64,000 nucleotides of DNA from Nicoletella semolina (GCF_004345745.1 NZ_SLXJ01000002.1:124001-188000), one strand, 5' to 3'; shown: positions 29,434 through 39,971, numbered from the stretch's first letter. The notes: a model not told the origin generated them from the sequence alone. Translations and numbers: made by a program.

Positions 29434-30615
29434 CTAAGGTTGTTTTAAATGAGCGTGTCCAACTTTTTCAAGCCGATTTTCGTGATCAATTCTCATCAAT
29501 ACCGCAATCGCAATTGCCATAATCACAAGACTTGAACCGCCATAACTCACCAACGGAAAGGTCAGCCCTTTGGTTGGCAATAAGCCTGAAGCAACGCCCA
29601 AATTCACGAAGCCTTGTAAAAAAATCCATATAGCAATGCCAAATGCAAAAAAACCATTAAAACGTAAATCTTGAATGAGAGCCGCTTTGCTGATTTTCAA
29701 CGCACGGAATGAGAGTGCGAGCAGTAGCAATACAATGATGGTAATGCCTAAAAAGCCAAATTCTTCACCAATAACCGCCATGACAAAGTCAGTATGTGCT
29801 TCGGGCAAGTATTCAAGTTTTTGTACTGAATTGCCTAACCCTTGTCCCCAAAATTCACCTTGTCCAAATGCCATTTGTGAGTTTGATAATTGGAAGCCAT
29901 CGCCATACGCATCAGCAAAAGGATCCATAAATGAGGTAACACGTTTGAGGCGATATTCTGAAGAGAGTACTAAAAAGGTAAACATCACTGCCCCTGCGAT
30001 ACCTAAGAAGACAAACTGGAGGATTTTCGCACCCATAATAAATAACATTGAGAAAGTCAGTACAAATAGAACCGCAGTACTGCCTAAATCAGGCTGAAGT
30101 AGTAGCAAAATGCTGAATAAGCCAAGAATTGCGATTGGGCGAATAAAACTTAAATTCTTTGTCCGCATCTCATCAAATTTACGCACATAAAAACTGGCAA
30201 AGTAGCAAATCACTGCCAATTTTGCCAATTCCGCGGGCTGGAAGTTAATCGGACCAATCGGAATCCAGCGAGTTGCTCCATTTACATTTTTGCCAATAAT
30301 TAAGGTCGTAAATAATAGCGATATCGAAATAAGGAAAAACCAGCCATTAAAACGTTCCCAGCGTTCGCTTGGTACTTGTACGAAAAAAATAAAAGCAATG
30401 AGTGCCGCAACGAGATAAACACCATCACGCACGGCAAAATGAAATGGGTCATTAAATAAACGTGTGCTAACGGGAATGGAAGCGGAAGTAACCATCACGA
30501 AACCGATGGTGAGAAAACCAAGAAATAGCCAAAGAAGCGTGCGATCATATAACGCATTGGTTGTGGTAATGGTTCCCCATTTTTCCCATTCTTGCTTGAT
30601 TTTCTGCCACATCAA
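29434..30615 (-). CDS. ftsW: Cell-division peptidoglycan glycosyltransferase FtsW
   Basis: SEDS-family membrane polymerase that builds septal peptidoglycan with FtsI. The 393-residue protein has ten predicted membrane segments. Family motifs include QPAELAKLAVICYFA, LLLQPDLGSTAVL, the extracellular-loop EAHTDFVMAVIGEEFGFLG and LTFPLVSYGGSSL. Its start overlaps the murD stop by four bases (ATGA), so the two are coupled. ftsI itself is not in the window. Confidence 0.97.
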   Translation of the reverse strand: MMWQKIKQEWEKWGTITTTNALYDRTLLWLFLGFLTIGFVMVTSASIPVSTRLFNDPFHFAVRDGVYLVAALIAFIFFVQVPSERWERFNGWFFLISISLLFTTLIIGKNVNGATRWIPIGPINFQPAELAKLAVICYFASFYVRKFDEMRTKNLSFIRPIAILGLFSILLLLQPDLGSTAVLFVLTFSMLFIMGAKILQFVFLGIAGAVMFTFLVLSSEYRLKRVTSFMDPFADAYGDGFQLSNSQMAFGQGEFWGQGLGNSVQKLEYLPEAHTDFVMAVIGEEFGFLGITIIVLLLLALSFRALKISKAALIQDLRFNGFFAFGIAIWIFLQGFVNLGVASGLLPTKGLTFPLVSYGGSSLVIMAIAIAVLMRIDHENRLEKVGHAHLKQP

Positions 30616-31940
30616 ACGGCTCCTTTGACTGCGGATTTTGTTGCTAGTTTCTCTGTTGCTAATGTTGCAAACAATTCTCCTCTCTCTTCAAAATTTCTGA
30701 ATTGATCGAGGCTTGCACAGGCAGGTGAAAGTAAGACAATATCGCCTTGTTTCAGTTGGGGACGAATTTGCTCAATTGCCTGCGACATTGTTTCTACTAG
30801 TACACTGTTTGTTGAAAGTACGACCAATTTCGCACCGTCCTGACCAAAACAGTAGCAGACAATATTAGGTTGATTGACTAATGGTTGGAGATCGGAAAAA
30901 TCCGCCCCCTTGCCATCTCCACCTAATAAAAGATAAAGCGTACTATGGATTTGCAAGCCATTCAACGCTGCGACAGTACTGCCAACATTGGTGGCTTTTG
31001 AGTCGTTAATCCAACGAACACCATCGTCTGTTGGAATAACTTGGAAACGGTGAGCTAATCCGCCATAATGCTGTAATGCGTTTACAATCCCCTCACGAGG
31101 TATATCAGCCGCCTGTGCCAATGCAATTGCGGCAAGGGCATTCATTTCATTATGGCGACCGCTAATTTGCATTTGAGTAGTATCTATTAGTGCCTCGCCA
31201 CTGGCGTAAAGTTTGCCATTATGCAAATGATATTCGGCATTCTGATTTGCAAAATAAACTAATTTATTGACCGCTTGATCAGGGAAAGTTTGGCTATCTT
31301 CGCCATTTGCAATCGCATTTTCGGCATTATGATAAATGCGTAGTTTGGCTTGGCGGTAATCAGCAAGGCTGTTGTAGCGATCCATATGGTCTTCACTGAT
31401 GTTTAAAATCGTGGCAGCTTTTGCTTTCAATGAATAGGTGGTTTCAAGTTGGAAGCTAGATAATTCAAGTACATAAAGATCGTAATTGTCATTCAGCAAG
31501 CTTAACGCTGGCACACCAATATTGCCGCCCATTCCGACTTTTATTCCAGCTTGAATTGCCATTTCAGCCGTCAAGGTGGTTACTGTGCTTTTCCCATTTG
31601 AGCCAGTAATTGCAATAATCGGTGCTTTGGCTTCACGGCAAAAAAGCTCAATATCGCCGACCACCTCAATCCCTTTTGAAATTGCCTGTTGGATTTCTGG
31701 TGTGGCAAGGGCGAGACCAGGGCTAATGACAATTAAATCTGAAGCAAGCAGCCACTCAAGATGTAAGCTACCTGTATGCAGTGATACATTTTTAGGCAGT
31801 TTCTCTGCGCCAGCAGGCTTTTCACGAGTGTCAATAACTTGCAGTTTCACGCCTTTATCAGCAAAAAATTCTACGCAGGACAAGCCTGTTTTGCCAAGTC
31901 CAACAATAGTAATCGTCTTATTTTGGTATCGGTTTTGCAT
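30612..31940 (-). CDS. murD: UDP-N-acetylmuramoylalanine-D-glutamate ligase MurD
   Basis: Adds D-glutamate to UDP-MurNAc-L-alanine. The 442-residue Mur ligase shows the ATP loop GSNGKSTVTTL, the ELSSFQLE motif, NISEDHMDRY, INDSKATN and the C-terminal LLSPACASLDQFRNFEERG. It follows mraY by 45 bases and overlaps ftsW. Confidence 0.97.
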   Translation of the reverse strand: MQNRYQNKTITIVGLGKTGLSCVEFFADKGVKLQVIDTREKPAGAEKLPKNVSLHTGSLHLEWLLASDLIVISPGLALATPEIQQAISKGIEVVGDIELFCREAKAPIIAITGSNGKSTVTTLTAEMAIQAGIKVGMGGNIGVPALSLLNDNYDLYVLELSSFQLETTYSLKAKAATILNISEDHMDRYNSLADYRQAKLRIYHNAENAIANGEDSQTFPDQAVNKLVYFANQNAEYHLHNGKLYASGEALIDTTQMQISGRHNEMNALAAIALAQAADIPREGIVNALQHYGGLAHRFQVIPTDDGVRWINDSKATNVGSTVAALNGLQIHSTLYLLLGGDGKGADFSDLQPLVNQPNIVCYCFGQDGAKLVVLSTNSVLVETMSQAIEQIRPQLKQGDIVLLSPACASLDQFRNFEERGELFATLATEKLATKSAVKGAV

Positions 31941-31985
31941 TCTTTTCCCTAGTCTATAAATGGAGTATGTTTGATGGCTGATGAA

Positions 31986-33068
31986 TTAACGTAATTTTAA
32001 GGTAATTAAGCCTACCAAGACTAATATCAAGGTGATAATCCAAAAGCGAATAATCACTCGAGGTTCTGGCCAGCCCTTAAGTTCAAAATGGTGGTGAATG
32101 GGTGCCATTCTAAAAATACGTTTTTTGCGTAATTTATATGAACCAACTTGCAAAATGACTGACAGGGCTTCGACTACAAACACGCCGCCCATTACCACTA
32201 AAAGTAACTCTTGTCGAACAAGCACTGCGATGATTCCCAAGGCTCCTCCTAATGCCAGTGAGCCAACATCACCCATAAAGATCATCGCAGGGTAGGTGTT
32301 GTACCATAAAAAGCCTAATCCTGCTCCGACAATGGCAGTACATAAAATCACCAATTCACCACTGTGTTTGATGTAAGGAATGTGTAAATAGGAGGCAAAG
32401 TTAATATTCCCTGTTGCCCAAGCGATGAGTCCGAATGCGGCAGCCACCATAATAATTGGCACAATCGCTAAACCGTCTAATCCATCGGTTAAATTGACGG
32501 CATTACTTGTGCCAACAATCACAAAATAGGTTAGCACCACATAAAATAGCCCCAACTGTGGCATAATTTCTTTAAAAAATGGCACAACCAGTTGGGTAGC
32601 AGCAGTTTCTTTACCGATTGCATATAAGCCAAGTGCACTGATGAGAGCAATGACTGACAGCCAAAAATATTTCCAACGTGGGATCAGTCCATCGGTATTT
32701 CTACGCTTGATTTTCCAATAATCATCAATAAATCCAACGATACCGTAGCCAAATAAAATAAACAGCACAAACCAAACGTATGGATTGCGTAAATCAGCCC
32801 ATAGAACGGCACTGATGCCAATGGAGGCTAAAATCATCACGCCTCCCATTGTTGGCGTGCCACGCTTTTTAAAATGGCTTTCAGGTCCATCATTGCGGAC
32901 TTCTTGTCCGAATTTTAGAATTTGTAAACGGCGAATCACTGTAGGTCCAATCCAAAGCCCAATTCCCATCGCAGTTAATAATGCCATAATGGAACGGAAA
33001 GTAATATAAGACACTACGTTAAAGGCAGTGTTAAATTGAACGAGATATTCAGCAAGCCAAACGAGCAT
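31986..33068 (-). CDS. mraY: Phospho-N-acetylmuramoyl-pentapeptide transferase MraY
   Basis: Inner-membrane enzyme that makes lipid I from UDP-MurNAc-pentapeptide and undecaprenyl phosphate. Ten membrane segments are expected in its 360 residues. Catalytic motifs are [18 protein letters not shown], the loop [11 protein letters not shown] and [16 protein letters not shown] chose the ATG at 33068 because [13 protein letters not shown] is the conserved start and AAGGA is 6 bases upstream. A longer frame from 33176 lacks support. It is the first gene of this partial dcw run: murE and murF do not precede it. Confidence 0.96.
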   Translation of the reverse strand: MLVWLAEYLVQFNTAFNVVSYITFRSIMALLTAMGIGLWIGPTVIRRLQILKFGQEVRNDGPESHFKKRGTPTMGGVMILASIGISAVLWADLRNPYVWFVLFILFGYGIVGFIDDYWKIKRRNTDGLIPRWKYFWLSVIALISALGLYAIGKETAATQLVVPFFKEIMPQLGLFYVVLTYFVIVGTSNAVNLTDGLDGLAIVPIIMVAAAFGLIAWATGNINFASYLHIPYIKHSGELVILCTAIVGAGLGFLWYNTYPAMIFMGDVGSLALGGALGIIAVLVRQELLLVVMGGVFVVEALSVILQVGSYKLRKKRIFRMAPIHHHFELKGWPEPRVIIRFWIITLILVLVGLITLKLR

Positions 33069-33327
33069 TGGTGATCCTTGTAAATTGTTAAAATAAAGCA
33101 CAGCGGCAGTAGGGTTATTTATTATATCATACCGCATATTGATGATTATTTTGCAATTTAATTCGGCAATTGGCAATCCTTGAAATAAATCATGATAGCC
33201 TTCCTTTTGCCTTTACAACACAAACAACTAAGTGGAATGGGTTTTATCCATAAAATGTAAAAGCCGTGGACTAAAGCTCACGTTGCAAGGCTAAAAGTGG
33301 AGATAGAGTAAAGAATTGAGGTAATTT

Positions 33328-33343
33328 TGTGAATTAGATCACA
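33328..33343 (+). promoter_or_regulatory. CRP site, distal, of the mannitol operon
   Basis: TGTGAATTAGATCACA matches the CRP consensus TGTGA-N6-TCACA exactly. It lies 127 bases before the mtlA start and 43 bases from a second perfect site. Confidence 0.85.
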
Positions 33344-33370
33344 TTTTTAAAACGGAGAAACAATAATTAA

Positions 33371-33386
33371 TGTGAACTAGATCACA
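33371..33386 (+). promoter_or_regulatory. CRP site, proximal, of the mannitol operon
   Basis: TGTGAACTAGATCACA is a second exact CRP consensus, ending 3 bases before a perfect TTGACA -35 hexamer. Confidence 0.85.
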
Positions 33387-33389
33387 TTT

Positions 33390-33418
33390 TTGACATAAAC
33401 ATTTTTGTCTTTTTTATC
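33390..33418 (+). promoter_or_regulatory. Predicted mtlA promoter
   Basis: TTGACA (33390-33395) and TTTATC (33413-33418) are 17 bases apart. The strong -35 and weak -10, with CRP bound just upstream, fit a catabolite-activated promoter. Confidence 0.6.
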
Positions 33419-33469
33419 TGTGGTGCTATGTTGCATACCGAATTTTATTCTGATTTCCTCGAGGTAATT

Positions 33470-35344
33470 ATGTCTTCTAATTTAAAAGTAAAAGTCCAAA
33501 GTTTTGGACGTTTCTTGTCCAATATGGTGATGCCAAATATTGGGGCATTTATTGCATGGGGCTTTATTACGGCACTATTTATTCCAACAGGGTGGTTGCC
33601 AAATGAGTCATTTGCGAAACTTGTTGGTCCAATGATCACCTATTTGTTACCGTTATTAATTGGTTATAGTGGCGGACGATTAGTAGGAGGTGAACGAGGG
33701 GCTGTCGTAGGGGCAATTACGACAATGGGGATTGTTGTTGGGGCTGATATTCCAATGTTCTTAGGGGCAATGATTGTGGGGCCACTAGGCGGCTGGGCGA
33801 TTAAGACCTTTGATAGAGCCATTGAAGGCAAGGTCAAAAGCGGTTTTGAGATGTTAGTCAATAATTTCTCGGCAGGCATTATTGGTATGTTACTTGCCTT
33901 GCTCTCATTTAGTGTAATTGGTGGATTAGTTACGCAACTTGCTAACTTACTCGCTGCAGGGGTCAATGCGTTAGTATCTGCAAATTTACTACCATTAACC
34001 TCAGTATTAGTTGAACCCGCTAAAATTTTATTTTTAAACAATGCAATTAATCACGGTATTTTTTCGCCATTAGGTATTTCGCAATCCTCTGAAGCTGGCA
34101 AATCTATCTTTTTCTTGATTGAAGCAAACCCAGGTCCAGGTTTAGGTATCTTGTTAGCGTATATGTTCTTTGGTAAAGGTTCAGCCAAGAATACCGCAAG
34201 TTCTGCGTCAATTATTCATTTCTTTGGCGGTATTCACGAAATTTATTTTCCGTATGTGTTGATGAACCCACGTCTAATTTTAGCTGTGGTTGCTGGCGGA
34301 ATGACAGGCGTGTTTACCAATGTGTTATTGGATGGTGGCTTGATTTCTCCAGCCTCCCCAGGTTCAATGATTGCCGTCTTAGCGATGACACCAAGTGGAG
34401 CACACATTGCCGTGATTCTTTCTGTAGTGTCGTCTTGTACGGTTGCTTTTTTAGTCGCTAGCCTATTATTGAAAACGCAAAAAAATGAGGCTTCACTTGA
34501 AGATGCTCAAGCTCGTACAGCCTCAATGAAATCGGCTGCGAAAGGGCAAGCTCAAGCGGTCGTTTCGAGTGATCTTTCTGCAATCTCAACAATCTATGTC
34601 TCTTGCGATGCAGGAATGGGGTCGAGTGCGATGGGAGCAAGTTTGTTACGTAAAAAAGTAGAAGCGGCAGGTTTAAATATTGCGGTGAAAAATGTGGCAA
34701 TCAATGATTTACCAGCCAATGCACAACTTGTGATTACTCACCAAGACTTAACGGCAAGGGCTGAAAAACAAGTGCCAGCCGCACAACACCTTTCATTGAA
34801 TAATTTTTTAGACAGTACATTTTATGATGACTTGGTGGCAAAATTATCTGAGAAATCGACCGCTCGCAATGCTGCAGTACAGCAGCAAAACCGCTTAGAA
34901 AACCAAGGTGCAGGCTTTTCGCTATACCCAAACCAGATTTTCCTTAACCTCACTGCCAACAGCAAAGATGAAGCGATTCAATTTGCTGGTGAGCAATTGG
35001 TTAAACTCGGATTTGCCCAGCCAGAGTACATTGCTGCAATGTTTGAACGTGAGCAACAGATTTCCACTTATTTAGGAGAAGGTATTGCTGTACCACACGG
35101 CACAATTGCTGCAAAAGACAAGGTGCTAAAAACAGGTATTGTATTTTGCCAGTATCGTGAAGGTGTGCGTTTTACTGAGGAGGAAGATGGTATTGCGAAA
35201 TTGGTGATTGCAATTGCAGCACGCAATAATGAACATCTCCAAGTGGTGAATGCGATTACTAACGCCTTAGATAACGAAAACACGATGGCAATTTTGGCTG
35301 AAACGGACGATCCACAACAAGTGTTAAGCTTGTTAAAAGGCTAG
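33470..35344 (+). CDS. mtlA: PTS mannitol-specific transporter IICBA, MtlA
   Basis: Imports and phosphorylates mannitol to mannitol-1-phosphate. The 624-residue protein contains all three domains. The IIC membrane domain starts [16 protein letters not shown] and contains [14 protein letters not shown]. The IIB domain has its phosphorylated cysteine in [14 protein letters not shown]. The IIA domain has its histidine in [13 protein letters not shown] chose the ATG at 33470 by alignment with E. coli MtlA and a GAGG upstream; an ATG at 33428 would add 14 residues. mtlD follows after an intercistronic hairpin. Confidence 0.97.
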   Translation: MSSNLKVKVQSFGRFLSNMVMPNIGAFIAWGFITALFIPTGWLPNESFAKLVGPMITYLLPLLIGYSGGRLVGGERGAVVGAITTMGIVVGADIPMFLGAMIVGPLGGWAIKTFDRAIEGKVKSGFEMLVNNFSAGIIGMLLALLSFSVIGGLVTQLANLLAAGVNALVSANLLPLTSVLVEPAKILFLNNAINHGIFSPLGISQSSEAGKSIFFLIEANPGPGLGILLAYMFFGKGSAKNTASSASIIHFFGGIHEIYFPYVLMNPRLILAVVAGGMTGVFTNVLLDGGLISPASPGSMIAVLAMTPSGAHIAVILSVVSSCTVAFLVASLLLKTQKNEASLEDAQARTASMKSAAKGQAQAVVSSDLSAISTIYVSCDAGMGSSAMGASLLRKKVEAAGLNIAVKNVAINDLPANAQLVITHQDLTARAEKQVPAAQHLSLNNFLDSTFYDDLVAKLSEKSTARNAAVQQQNRLENQGAGFSLYPNQIFLNLTANSKDEAIQFAGEQLVKLGFAQPEYIAAMFEREQQISTYLGEGIAVPHGTIAAKDKVLKTGIVFCQYREGVRFTEEEDGIAKLVIAIAARNNEHLQVVNAITNALDNENTMAILAETDDPQQVLSLLKG

Positions 35345-35367
35345 CTAAAATTCAAATTGGAAAAGTA

Positions 35368-35386
35368 GGACGCAGTGCTTGCGTCC
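35368..35386 (+). other. Intercistronic hairpin between mtlA and mtlD
   Basis: GGACGCA pairs perfectly with TGCGTCC across five bases and has no T-run. This suggests an RNA processing or stabilising stem that sets relative levels of mtlA and mtlD mRNA. Confidence 0.5.
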
Positions 35387-35409
35387 ATCACAACTGTAAA
35401 GGAATAAAA

Positions 35410-36552
35410 ATGAACGCATTACATTTTGGTGCAGGCAATATTGGGCGAGGCTTCATCGGTAAGTTATTATCTGATTCTGGTATTTTCGTTACCTTTGCTG
35501 ATATTAACCAAACACAAATTGATCAGATTAATCAAAATAAACAGTATGGCGTGAGAATCGTTGGCGGAGAGAGCCGCGTGGAAATGGTTCAACATGTCTC
35601 AGCTATTCATTCTCAAGACGAACAAGCGGTCATTCAACAGGTAAAAAATGCAGATTTAGTTACCACGGCAGTCGGTCCGAATGTGCTTGGCTTTATTGCT
35701 CCATTATTAGCAAAAGCACTGGTGATTCGATTGGAAAGTGGTAACACTCAGGCATTGAACGTGATTGCGTGTGAAAATATGGTGCGTGGGACAAGTTTTT
35801 TTAAAGCAAAAATTTTTGAACAGTTGACCGCTTCACAGCAAGCTGAGATTGAGAAATATGTCGGTTTTGTTGATTCTGCAGTGGATAGAATTGTACCACC
35901 AGCGGAGGTAAACCCGTCTGATCCGCTTGAGGTAACCGTTGAGGAATTTAGCGAATGGATTGTGGATAAAACTCAATTTAAAGGCGATGTTCCAAACATT
36001 AAAGGTATGGAATTAACCGATAATTTGATGGCCTTTGTTGAGCGTAAATTATTTACTCTCAATACAGGGCATTTGATTTGTGCCTATTTAGGTAAGCAGG
36101 CTGGTGTGAAATGGATCAAAGAGGCAATTGCAATTAATTCAATTAGATCTGCGGTAAAAAGTACGATGGAAGAAAGCGGAGCTGTGCTGATTAAGCGTTA
36201 CGGCTTTGATCCGCAGGCACATTTTACCTACATTGAGAAAATTTTGAAACGGTTTGCTAACCCATATTTGAATGATGATGTCAATCGTGTTGGGCGAGAG
36301 CCGGTTCGTAAATTAAGCGAAAATGATCGCTTAATCAAACCATTAACAGGTACGTTAGAATATGGACTCGCAAATCAACACCTGATCAGTGGCGTAGTGA
36401 TGGCATTGCAATATCGTAATGAGGACGATCCACAAGCGGTCGAATTAGCTCAATTTATTGCAGAACAAGGCGTAGAAGCGGCTATCGTGCGTTACACGGG
36501 TTTAACTGATAGTAATCTAATTTCACAGATTGTGTCAGCCTATGGTGAGTGA
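35410..36552 (+). CDS. mtlD: Mannitol-1-phosphate 5-dehydrogenase MtlD
   Basis: Oxidises mannitol-1-phosphate to fructose-6-phosphate with NAD. The 380-residue protein starts [17 protein letters not shown], the NAD-binding loop, with the catalytic segment [16 protein letters not shown] around residue 215. It lies between mtlA and mtlR. Two exact uptake words fall inside it. Confidence 0.97.
   Translation: MNALHFGAGNIGRGFIGKLLSDSGIFVTFADINQTQIDQINQNKQYGVRIVGGESRVEMVQHVSAIHSQDEQAVIQQVKNADLVTTAVGPNVLGFIAPLLAKALVIRLESGNTQALNVIACENMVRGTSFFKAKIFEQLTASQQAEIEKYVGFVDSAVDRIVPPAEVNPSDPLEVTVEEFSEWIVDKTQFKGDVPNIKGMELTDNLMAFVERKLFTLNTGHLICAYLGKQAGVKWIKEAIAINSIRSAVKSTMEESGAVLIKRYGFDPQAHFTYIEKILKRFANPYLNDDVNRVGREPVRKLSENDRLIKPLTGTLEYGLANQHLISGVVMALQYRNEDDPQAVELAQFIAEQGVEAAIVRYTGLTDSNLISQIVSAYGE
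35622..35630 (+). repeat. DNA uptake signal word ACAAGCGGT
   Basis: Exact uptake word inside mtlD. Confidence 0.8.
36432..36440 (+). repeat. DNA uptake signal word ACAAGCGGT
   Basis: Second exact uptake word inside mtlD. Confidence 0.8.
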
Positions 36553-36570
36553 ATTCTCACTGGATCGCTC

Positions 36571-37107
36571 ATGGTAAATCAGCAAGATAATTTTATTGCA
36601 CAGCTTGGTGAAGCCTCGTCAGCTCAGGAGTTCTTCACTGTGGCTGTGCAGCAATTCACGGAGAGTGTGGATAATCTAATTCAACACATCTTTCATCATA
36701 CCGAGTTCGCCCTAAAATCCGTGGTAGATTCCTTATTTGAACATCAAGGGCCTTTGGCGGATCTTTCCGTTCGTTTGAAACTGCTGCTTGGTTTGGGCAG
36801 GATTTCGGCTCAAATTTATCAGGACATCAATCTATTTGTTGAAATGGAAACGCAGTTGCATTGTCGCGCTGATGGCAATGAGTGTGAGGCATTTTCAACC
36901 CTGAAAATAACACAATTCGCCCAAACACTGAATAGTCTTGATTTTGGTTTGCTGGCAGAATTGATGAAATTAACAGGCGAGGTTGAAAACAGAGATTCAA
37001 TGCTGTTTCAAATTCAGCAGCTCCGCTTTGAGCGAGCGATGCGTTCAAGCTTAATTTTGGTGATTTCACATATTCACGAAGCATTAGCAGTGAAAAATGC
37101 AACGTAG
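36571..37107 (+). CDS. mtlR: Mannitol operon repressor MtlR
   Basis: A 178-residue helical protein of the MtlR family. Its signature is GPLADLSVRLKLLLGLGRIS, preceded by a helix with FALKSVVDSLFEHQ and followed by a C-terminal helical half. In E. coli MtlR represses mtlAD although it has no recognised DNA-binding motif. It ends the mtlADR operon, 18 bases after mtlD. The start ATG at 36571 has a weak ribosome site (GGATCGCTC). Confidence 0.88.
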   Translation: MVNQQDNFIAQLGEASSAQEFFTVAVQQFTESVDNLIQHIFHHTEFALKSVVDSLFEHQGPLADLSVRLKLLLGLGRISAQIYQDINLFVEMETQLHCRADGNECEAFSTLKITQFAQTLNSLDFGLLAELMKLTGEVENRDSMLFQIQQLRFERAMRSSLILVISHIHEALAVKNAT

Positions 37108-37128
37108 ATTATACGAAATGTGGAAAAA

Positions 37129-37144
37129 TGTGATTTTGTTCAAA
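37129..37144 (+). promoter_or_regulatory. Possible CRP site upstream of nagB
   Basis: TGTGATTTTGTTCAAA has one perfect half site and a 3-of-5 second half. It lies 40 bases before a TATAAT, a plausible activator position. Confidence 0.4.
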
Positions 37145-37183
37145 CTTTGTGTAAATATCTTAGAATTGAAGTAATTTTTCCTT

Positions 37184-37189
37184 TATAAT
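37184..37189 (+). promoter_or_regulatory. Predicted -10 element of nagBA
   Basis: Exact TATAAT, 73 bases before the nagB ATG, leaving a long AT-rich leader. Confidence 0.45.
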
Positions 37190-37261
37190 CTAAAAAATGA
37201 AGTTTTATTTCAATCTTTTTTCTAATTTTTATTTTGCTTAATTTGTTAGAGGAGAAATTTT

Positions 37262-38056
37262 ATGCGTCTCGTTCCCTTAGATACAGCGGCACAAGTAAGC
37301 CAATGGGTTGCTCGTTACATCGCCGATAAAATTAATACGTTTCAGCCAACCGCTGAAAAACCTTTTGTGTTGGGGTTACCAACGGGTGGTACACCGCAAA
37401 AAACCTATCAAGAGTTAATTAAGTTATACCAAGCAGGCGAAGTGAGCTTTAAACACGTTGTTACGTTTAATATGGACGAATATGTGGGCTTGCCGAAAGA
37501 ACACCCTGAAAGTTATCACACCTTTATGTACACCAACTTTTTTAACCACGTTGATATTCAGCCAGAAAATATCAATTTGCTCAATGGAATGGCAGACGAT
37601 GTACACGCAGAATGTGAACGCTACGAAGCCAAAATTCGCCAATATGGTAAAATTCATCTATTTATGGGTGGCGTGGGTGTTGATGGGCATATTGCGTTTA
37701 ATGAACCTGCTTCTTCTTTGAGTTCTCGCACGCGCATTAAAACTCTCACCGAAGATACTTTAATTGCCAACTCTCGTTTCTTTAATAATGATGTGAATCA
37801 AGTACCAAAATTTGCTTTAACGGTTGGCGTTGGCACTTTGCTTGATGCGGAAGAAGTGTTGATTTTAGTTACAGGACACAATAAAGCTCAAGCATTACAC
37901 GCAGCGGTTGAAGGGCCAATTAACCATTTTTGGACGATCAGTGCCTTGCAGCTTCATCGCCGTGCAGTGATTGTATGCGATGAACCTGCCACACAGGAAC
38001 TGAAAGTAAAAACCGTTAAATATTTCAAACAGCTTGAGCAAAACGTGGCTCGCTAG
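37262..38056 (+). CDS. nagB: Glucosamine-6-phosphate deaminase NagB
   Basis: Converts glucosamine-6-phosphate to fructose-6-phosphate and ammonia. The 264-residue protein has the phosphate-binding [15 protein letters not shown], the active-site FNMDEYVGL and [14 protein letters not shown] with the catalytic His. GAGGAG precedes the ATG. It forms an operon with nagA, 8 bases downstream. No nagC or nagE is nearby, so amino sugar may enter from another locus. Confidence 0.97.
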   Translation: MRLVPLDTAAQVSQWVARYIADKINTFQPTAEKPFVLGLPTGGTPQKTYQELIKLYQAGEVSFKHVVTFNMDEYVGLPKEHPESYHTFMYTNFFNHVDIQPENINLLNGMADDVHAECERYEAKIRQYGKIHLFMGGVGVDGHIAFNEPASSLSSRTRIKTLTEDTLIANSRFFNNDVNQVPKFALTVGVGTLLDAEEVLILVTGHNKAQALHAAVEGPINHFWTISALQLHRRAVIVCDEPATQELKVKTVKYFKQLEQNVAR

Positions 38057-38064
38057 GAGGAAAA

Positions 38065-39210
38065 ATGAATCATTATGCCCTCACAAACTCGGTGATTTAT
38101 ACAGGTGAAAAAGTGCTTTATCAGCACGCTGTTGTGATAAAAGAGGACAAGATTGCTGCTGTTGTATTAGAAAACGAATTGCCAGCTACATTAGAAAAAA
38201 TTGATCTACAAGGGGCAAATTTATGTGCAGGCTTTATTGACTTACAATTAAATGGCTGTGGCGGTGTAATGTTCAATGAGGATATTAGCGTCCGCACCCT
38301 TGAGATTATGCAAGAAACGAATCTTAAGTCGGGTACAACCAGTTACTTGCCGACCTTTATCACCTCGCCTGATGAAGGAATGAAGCAAGCTGTGCAGGTG
38401 ATGCGTGATTATCTCGCAAAACACCAAAATCAGGCATTGGGTTTACATTTTGAAGGCCCTTACTTAAGTGTGGAAAAAAAAGGGGTGCATCGTCCTGAAT
38501 ATATTCGAGAAGCGAGCGGTGAAATGTTGGATTTTTTTTGCAAAAACAGCGATGTGATTACCAAGATCACTCTTGCCGCAGAAAACCCAACGGCTGATCA
38601 TATCCCCCGTTTGACCGAGTCTGGTATTATCGTTTCTATCGGACATTCAAATGCAGACTATGCACAAGCCAAACAACGCATTGCCGAAGGGATTTCTTTT
38701 GCAACTCATCTGCATAATGCGATGTCGCCAATTAGCTCAGGGCGTGAAGGCGGTGTGGTAGGGGCTGTGTTAGACAGCGATATCTATGCAGGCATTATCG
38801 TTGATGGATTGCATGTTGATTGGAGTAATGTTCGCATTGCCAAAAAGGTAAAAGGTGATAAGTTGGTTATAGTGACCGATGCAGTTGCACCAGCAGGCAC
38901 TAACATCGATCATTTTATTTTTGTCGGTAAAAAAGTGTTATATAAAGACGGAAAATGTATCGATGAATTTGGATCGCTAGGCGGTGCGGCAATCACGATG
39001 ATTGAATCTATTCGCAATGTGGTACAGTACGCTGACATTTCGTTAAATGAAGCGATTAGAATGTGTACATTATATCCTGCCAGAGCGATCAATGTGGATA
39101 ATCAATTAGGTTCAATTGAGGTCGGTAAAATTGCTAACCTTGCAGTCTTTGATCAACAATTTAACGTGATTGGCACCGCAGTAAATGGTAATTGGCAGTC
39201 ACATCAATAA
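38065..39210 (+). CDS. nagA: N-acetylglucosamine-6-phosphate deacetylase NagA
   Basis: Deacetylates GlcNAc-6-phosphate to feed NagB. The 381-residue amidohydrolase-fold protein has GFIDLQLNGCGG, HFEGPYLS, IGHSNADYAQA, THLHNAMSP and VTDAVAPAG in family order. GGAGG lies just upstream of the ATG. Confidence 0.97.
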   Translation: MNHYALTNSVIYTGEKVLYQHAVVIKEDKIAAVVLENELPATLEKIDLQGANLCAGFIDLQLNGCGGVMFNEDISVRTLEIMQETNLKSGTTSYLPTFITSPDEGMKQAVQVMRDYLAKHQNQALGLHFEGPYLSVEKKGVHRPEYIREASGEMLDFFCKNSDVITKITLAAENPTADHIPRLTESGIIVSIGHSNADYAQAKQRIAEGISFATHLHNAMSPISSGREGGVVGAVLDSDIYAGIIVDGLHVDWSNVRIAKKVKGDKLVIVTDAVAPAGTNIDHFIFVGKKVLYKDGKCIDEFGSLGGAAITMIESIRNVVQYADISLNEAIRMCTLYPARAINVDNQLGSIEVGKIANLAVFDQQFNVIGTAVNGNWQSHQ

Positions 39211-39283
39211 CAGAATAAAAATTAAGGTTCGTTTTAGGCAAGTGTAAATTTGGAAAGAATTGATATTTTTCTCAAATTACCGC

Positions 39284-39312
39284 TTGCTCTTAGCCTAGTT
39301 TTTGCGTAGAAT
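39284..39312 (+). promoter_or_regulatory. Predicted rplU-rpmA promoter
   Basis: TTGCTC (39284-39289) and TAGAAT (39307-39312) lie 17 bases apart and are followed by a GC-rich discriminator (CACGCACC), typical of stringently controlled ribosomal promoters. Confidence 0.55.
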
Positions 39313-39381
39313 CACGCACCTATTTTATATGAATTTTAGCGTGCCAACGTTATACGAAAGGCACGAGTTAGCGGAGTAAAT

Positions 39382-39693
39382 ATGTACGCAGTTTTCCAAA
39401 GTGGCGGCAAACAACACCGAGTAAGCGAAGGTCAAGTTATTCGTTTAGAAAAACTTGAAGTAGCAACAGGTGAAAAAGTTGAGTTTGACTCAGTGTTAAT
39501 GGTCGTTAATGGCGAAGATGTTAAAATCGGTACGCCAGTTGTTGCTGGTAGTAAAGTCGTAGCAGAAGTGGTTACACACGGTCGTGGCGAAAAAATTCGC
39601 ATCGTTAAATTCCGCCGTCGTAAACACAGCCGTAAACAACAAGGGCATCGTCAGTGGTTCACAGAAGTGAAAATCACTGGGATTCAAGCATAA
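39382..39693 (+). CDS. rplU: 50S ribosomal protein L21
   Basis: A 103-residue ribosomal protein. It begins [18 protein letters not shown] and carries the basic loop [19 protein letters not shown]. It is followed 20 bases later by rpmA, the universal order. Confidence 0.98.
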   Translation: MYAVFQSGGKQHRVSEGQVIRLEKLEVATGEKVEFDSVLMVVNGEDVKIGTPVVAGSKVVAEVVTHGRGEKIRIVKFRRRKHSRKQQGHRQWFTEVKITGIQA

Positions 39694-39713
39694 TTTCAGA
39701 GGAGATCTAAAAG

Positions 39714-39971
39714 ATGGCAACTAAAAAAGCTGGTGGTTCAACTCGTAACGGTCGTGATTCTGAAGCTAAACGCCTTGGTGTAAAACGTTTCGGTGGCGAG
39801 TCTGTTTTAGCAGGTAGTATTATTGTTCGCCAACGTGGTACTAAATTCCACGCGGGTAATAATGTAGGTATGGGTAAGGATCACACTTTATTCGCAACTG
39901 CTGATGGTAAAGTTAAATTCGAAGTGAAAGGCGAAAAAAGCCGTAAATATGTAAGTATTATTGCTGAATAA
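39714..39971 (+). CDS. rpmA: 50S ribosomal protein L27
   Basis: An 85-residue protein near the peptidyl-transferase centre. It begins [20 protein letters not shown] and has the internal signature [21 protein letters not shown] strong terminator follows at 39992-40022, before yhbE. Confidence 0.98.
   Translation: MATKKAGGSTRNGRDSEAKRLGVKRFGGESVLAGSIIVRQRGTKFHAGNNVGMGKDHTLFATADGKVKFEVKGEKSRKYVSIIAE

Noticed and set aside
33069-33176. Longer mraY start at 33176
   Set aside because: The added 36 residues have no family match, while [13 protein letters not shown] at 33068 is the conserved start with a good ribosome site.
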